DNA of 7,521 nucleotides from assembly GCA_035687255.1 (NCBI GenBank), contig DASRYI010000284.1:1-7521 (forward strand), read 5' to 3'. Position numbers and translations under genes: made by a program. The DNA comes from JAKEHA01 sp035687255 (GTDB lineage: Bacteria > Krumholzibacteriota > Krumholzibacteriia > WVZY01 > JAKEHA01). A model generated the notes under the pieces. That model searched no databases, was not told the DNA's origin, and saw only the letters and a list, made by a program, of their open reading frames with translations. Below, piece after piece: positions 5,239 through 7,521 of this stretch. Each line of letters opens with the position of its first letter. Position 1 is the first letter of the stretch.

Positions 5239-5267
5239 TTCATGAGCATTTCGCTTCGTGCTATTCT
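5239..5267 (+). promoter_or_regulatory. Candidate promoter for a leaderless SGNH-hydrolase mRNA
   Basis: TATTCT (5262-5267) lies 8 bases before the ATG at 5276 and would place the start at or next to the A of the ATG. The -35 at 17 bases (TTCATG, 5239-5244) is poor. No Shine-Dalgarno sequence is present. Confidence 0.3.
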
Positions 5268-5275
5268 CGTGACGC

Positions 5276-6628
5276 ATGAGCACAACACCACACTTGTTTC
5301 GCCTTCGGGTAACAATCCGTGTCGCGTTCGCGCTGCTCACCGCGTGTGTGATCGCCGCCATCGTGGTCCAGGACCACACCCGCTACCTGCCGCTGGGCGT
5401 GTTCAACACCGGCGCCAGGACCATGGCGCATCTTGCCGACGCGTGCCTGGTGGCGGCGTGTCTGGTTCTGCTCGCCCAGATCACGGAACTCACGTCGGGA
5501 CGTCTTGCGCGCCTGTGCGGCGTGATCCGCGGCCTCTATGTCTCCGTGATCATCCTGGACGTGCTTCTGATCTTCGCCGACCGCGTGTTCGTTACCGGAG
5601 ACCCCAACGGGCGCCTCGGCCAGTATTACGAAGTGCCCCATTCCGGCAACCCGCCGGTGATCCTCAAGAAGGACTTCGGCGGACATCATTCGCAACTGCC
5701 CTGTTTCGCGGCCGCCAACGACTCCGGCCCGCGCGTGCTGTTCCTGGGCGATTCCTACACCGAAGGCAGCGGCAGCAATTCCGATTGCAACTATGTGGAT
5801 GTGGCGGCGCGCGTGCTACGCGAGAAGTGGCGTCCCGACGTGAAGGTGATCAACGCAGGAGTCTCGGGATACGGCCCGGTGGAAGCCCTGAGTTTGCTGC
5901 GCTGGTACAAGGAGAATGGCTGCCCGGCACAGGTCATTGTCTACAATATGACCCTCGAAAACGATCTGTCGGACAACCTGCCCGGGACCGAACGGCGCGT
6001 GGTGGCGGGGATCATTTTTCGATTCCCGAAGAACGGGTTCTTGAGGACGTTTCATCCTCTCAACACACGCATTTTTCGCTGGGCACTGGTCATTGTGTAT
6101 TTCGGGCGCGCGTCCACGCACGACATGTTGCAGGCCGTGAGCGTTCCCGGCGGGCCGTGCGATCTCACGCCCAGGCCGTTGACCGAGGTCCCACCTTTCC
6201 TGCGTGCGACCGTGGAGCGGGACCTGGCGAATGCGCAACGAATGTGGGTGCCCATCGTCGCGGGAAAGCCTTTCACTGTGAAAGACGTTCCCGTCTTCAA
6301 GGAACCAATGCAAGCACTTGCGGAAATGAGGCGCGTCGCCAACGAAATGGGAGCCCGCTTCTTCGTAGTCGTATTTCCCGATCGCATTCTTGTCGATCGA
6401 GAATTGCAGGCATTACTGGGGAATCCGCCACTGACGGATACCGGGAACAAGTACGAGTTTTCGCTGCGCCTTACCTGGCGTGAGATCGGGATGCGAGATG
6501 TCCTCTCCGACCGCCCCGGTCTCTACCGGCCGGTCGACACGCACCTGTCGGATCTTGGAAACGTGGTCGCCGGCGAAACCGTTGCCGGGCGAATCACCTG
6601 GTATCTCACACACAGAACGATCGACTGA
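5276..6628 (+). CDS. Membrane-anchored SGNH/GDSL-type hydrolase
   Basis: This 450-residue protein has three hydrophobic N-terminal segments (about 14-31, 52-69 and 84-102), probably membrane helices that place the rest outside the cytoplasmic membrane. The catalytic part begins near 150. Block I is VLFLGDSYTEGSG with nucleophile S160, block II is VINAGVSGYGP with the glycine (195-198), block III is VYNMTLENDLSDN, and the final block is PVDTHLSDLGNVVAG, giving a D421-x-H423 pair near the C-terminus. These are the esterase/acyl-transfer residues of SGNH enzymes; membrane-linked members often remove or transfer acyl groups on envelope glycans, but the substrate is unknown here. Other plus-strand frames over this span are shadows. 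No Shine-Dalgarno sequence precedes the ATG. It is divergent from the HNH gene, and its TGA abuts the greA stop. Confidence 0.88.
   Translation: MSTTPHLFRLRVTIRVAFALLTACVIAAIVVQDHTRYLPLGVFNTGARTMAHLADACLVAACLVLLAQITELTSGRLARLCGVIRGLYVSVIILDVLLIFADRVFVTGDPNGRLGQYYEVPHSGNPPVILKKDFGGHHSQLPCFAAANDSGPRVLFLGDSYTEGSGSNSDCNYVDVAARVLREKWRPDVKVINAGVSGYGPVEALSLLRWYKENGCPAQVIVYNMTLENDLSDNLPGTERRVVAGIIFRFPKNGFLRTFHPLNTRIFRWALVIVYFGRASTHDMLQAVSVPGGPCDLTPRPLTEVPPFLRATVERDLANAQRMWVPIVAGKPFTVKDVPVFKEPMQALAEMRRVANEMGARFFVVVFPDRILVDRELQALLGNPPLTDTGNKYEFSLRLTWREIGMRDVLSDRPGLYRPVDTHLSDLGNVVAGETVAGRITWYLTHRTID
6271..6283. repeat. 13-bp palindrome sharing a half-site with the 26-bp palindrome
   Basis: TTTCACTGTGAAA has perfect 6-bp arms around a central T. 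It shares the first nine and last four bases of the 26-bp palindrome at 4628-4653 and is read in the same codon phase (FTV, residues 333-335 of the SGNH protein). It may be coincidence or a reduced copy. Confidence 0.45.
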
Positions 6629-7120
6629 TCAGTCGCGGTAGCCTTCGGCGAAGTTGCACTCGACGATCAGGTAGTTGCGCAGACCGGCCGGCAGCCGGAC
6701 CTCGACCACATCACCCTTCGCGTGACCGATGAGCGCACTTGCCAGCGGAGAGTTGTACGCGATGATCCCCTGGTCGGGATCGGCCTCACCGTCGCCCAGG
6801 ATGGTGCATTCGCGCTCCGCGCCGGTGGTGGTCTCGCGGATCTTGATGCGCTTGCCGAAGGTCACGGATTCCTCGGGCAGCAGCTCATCCTTGCGCACCA
6901 CGTTGGCGCCGCTGAACCGCTCCTGCAAATGACGCAGTTTGGCGGCGGTCAGAGCCTGCTTTTCCTTGGCGGCGTGGTACTCTCCGTTTTCCTTGAGGTC
7001 CCCGTGCGCGGCCGCGGTCGCGATCTCTTTGGCGATATCGTTTTTGAGAAGCTTGTCCAGCCTCGCGATCTCATCCTTGAGTCTCAGGTACCCTTTTTCG
7101 GTAAAGAAAAACTGCGGCAT
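6629..7120 (-). CDS. greA: Transcription elongation factor GreA
   Basis: This 163-residue protein is close to the usual length of about 158. It binds backtracked RNA polymerase and, with the acidic tip of its coiled coil, triggers cleavage of the 3' end of the RNA so elongation can resume. The N-terminal coiled coil spans about 8-76, with the hallmark GDLKENGEYHAAKEKQ at 40-55 including D41 and E44 for metal coordination. The FKBP-like C-terminal domain holds YNSPLASALIGHAKGDVVEV (122-141) and ends in a short acidic tail. ATG 7118-7120 gives the standard MPQFFFTEKGY start and follows AGGAAGG at five bases; a longer frame to 7267 would add 49 residues not seen in the family. GreA is preferred over GreB because of the GDLKEN tip context and fit. 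It is probably monocistronic. Confidence 0.96.
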   Translation of the reverse strand: MPQFFFTEKGYLRLKDEIARLDKLLKNDIAKEIATAAAHGDLKENGEYHAAKEKQALTAAKLRHLQERFSGANVVRKDELLPEESVTFGKRIKIRETTTGAERECTILGDGEADPDQGIIAYNSPLASALIGHAKGDVVEVRLPAGLRNYLIVECNFAEGYRD

Positions 7121-7189
7121 AGGTGCCTTCCTGCTCCGGTGACAATGTTCGGGGACGGAATCGGGCGCGTCCGGGTGGATTTCTACTGT

Positions 7190-7197
7190 ACTATAAA
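7190..7197. promoter_or_regulatory. Overlapping -10-like boxes between greA and the STAS gene
   Basis: The AT-rich island at 7183-7204 contains TATAGT on the minus strand (7190-7195) and TATAAA on the plus strand (7192-7197), each five of six to the consensus. No good -35 is seen for either, so which is used is unclear. Another plus-strand box, TAAAAT, lies at 7226-7231. Confidence 0.35.
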
Positions 7198-7281
7198 TTA
7201 TTCCACGGCGCGAGACGCTTTTCGCTAAAATCGCCTTCCACGGACCGCACGGCCGGCAATCGGGCATCGAGAAGGAGGGCC

Positions 7282-7521
7282 ATGCAACTGACCATCATTC
7301 CGCGCACCGACGGGTTCACGCAGGTGGCACTCTCTGGCCGCCTGGATGCCATGGGCGTCCAGTCGGTGGGTACTCGATTTCAGAACGCCACCGCCGCCCT
7401 CGGCAAGCCGACGATTATCGACCTGACCGACCTGGAGTTCGTCGCATCCCTGGGGCTCGGCCTGCTTCTTTCCAGTGCGCGCGCGTTGCACAAGAAGGGC
7501 GCCCGGGCGGTCATCGTCAAC
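7282..7521 (+). CDS. STAS-domain protein, anti-anti-sigma-factor-like (3' part outside window)
   Basis: Eighty residues are present before the window edge. They match the STAS fold of SpoIIAA/RsbV-type antagonists: ALSGRLDAMGV (16-26), then IIDLTDLEFVASLGLGLLLSSARALHKKGARAVIV (45-79). In that family an anti-sigma kinase phosphorylates a Ser in the D-S-S/T-G motif to switch partner binding. Here the Ser is kept (S56), but the preceding Asp is Ala55 and the following Ser/Thr is Leu57, so regulation may differ. The ATG follows AAGGAGG by only three bases, which is close, but the family N-terminus begins here. The start of the gene is outside any cluster in view; a partner kinase or phosphatase might lie past the edge. 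The plus-strand gene is divergent from greA. Confidence 0.85.
   Translation, partial: MQLTIIPRTDGFTQVALSGRLDAMGVQSVGTRFQNATAALGKPTIIDLTDLEFVASLGLGLLLSSARALHKKGARAVIVN

Noticed and set aside
5124..5315. 64-residue N-terminal extension of the HNH protein
   Set aside because: It crosses the promoter and leader; the ATG at 5123 has a good ribosome binding site and the family N-terminus.
5236..6483. Plus-strand open frame of 415 codons
   Set aside because: It is in another frame of the SGNH gene, is Arg-rich and without motifs, while the 5276 frame has the full SGNH set.
7201..7243. 8-bp direct repeat TTCCACGG at 7201-7208 and 7236-7243
   Set aside because: Too short, and only two copies; expected by chance in a sequence of this composition.
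7121..7267. 49-residue N-terminal extension of GreA
   Set aside because: Standard GreA starts at MPQFFFTEKG with a ribosome binding site; the extension covers the divergent promoter region.

Overview
This is a GC-rich bacterial chromosome segment with mostly housekeeping or conserved single genes on both strands. It has no phage, insertion-sequence or CRISPR signature. The best clue to lineage is the secreted protein at 1831-2391. It is Cys-rich, and it ends in a Trp-Gly...Lys-Ala-Leu-Tyr-Arg tail of a kind I associate from memory with Eisenbacteria/Krumholzibacteria-like members of the FCB group. The DUF222-like HNH protein at 4035-5123 also fits GC-rich lineages of that sort or Myxococcota-like ones. 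This placement is inference.

Layout from left to right. (1) 1-803, minus: a GH46-type chitosanase domain followed by the start of a peptidoglycan-binding domain, cut by the window edge. It has a leader of about 200 nt and a good sigma70-type promoter at 1013-1040. (2) 1091-1201, minus: tRNA-Lys(CTT) and its intrinsic terminator. (3) 1233-1673, minus: ssb. It is divergent from (4) 1831-2391, plus: a secreted Cys-rich protein. An 11-bp inverted repeat lies between their two promoters. (5) 2392-3219, minus: a class I SAM-dependent methyltransferase lying 15 nt downstream of (6) tRNA-His(GTG), probably in one transcript. (7) 3387-3902, minus: a RibD-C/DHFR-like reductase. (8) 4035-5123, minus: an HNH endonuclease with a perfect 26-bp palindrome inside its linker. 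(9) 5276-6628, plus: a membrane-anchored SGNH hydrolase. (10) 6629-7120, minus: greA. It is divergent from (11) 7282 to the right edge, plus: a STAS-domain anti-anti-sigma-like protein, truncated.

The genes do not form one pathway. ssb, the two tRNAs and greA serve replication, translation and transcription. The chitosanase-like protein, the secreted protein and the SGNH protein point to the envelope or exterior. Both convergent gene pairs (2391|2392 and 6628|6629) abut with no intergenic base. Several genes lack a Shine-Dalgarno sequence, and two of them have a -10-like TANNNT box just upstream of the ATG, which suggests leaderless mRNAs. I did not find a convincing new multi-gene system. 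The strongest unexplained signal is the 26-bp palindrome in the HNH gene, together with a shorter relative in the SGNH gene.
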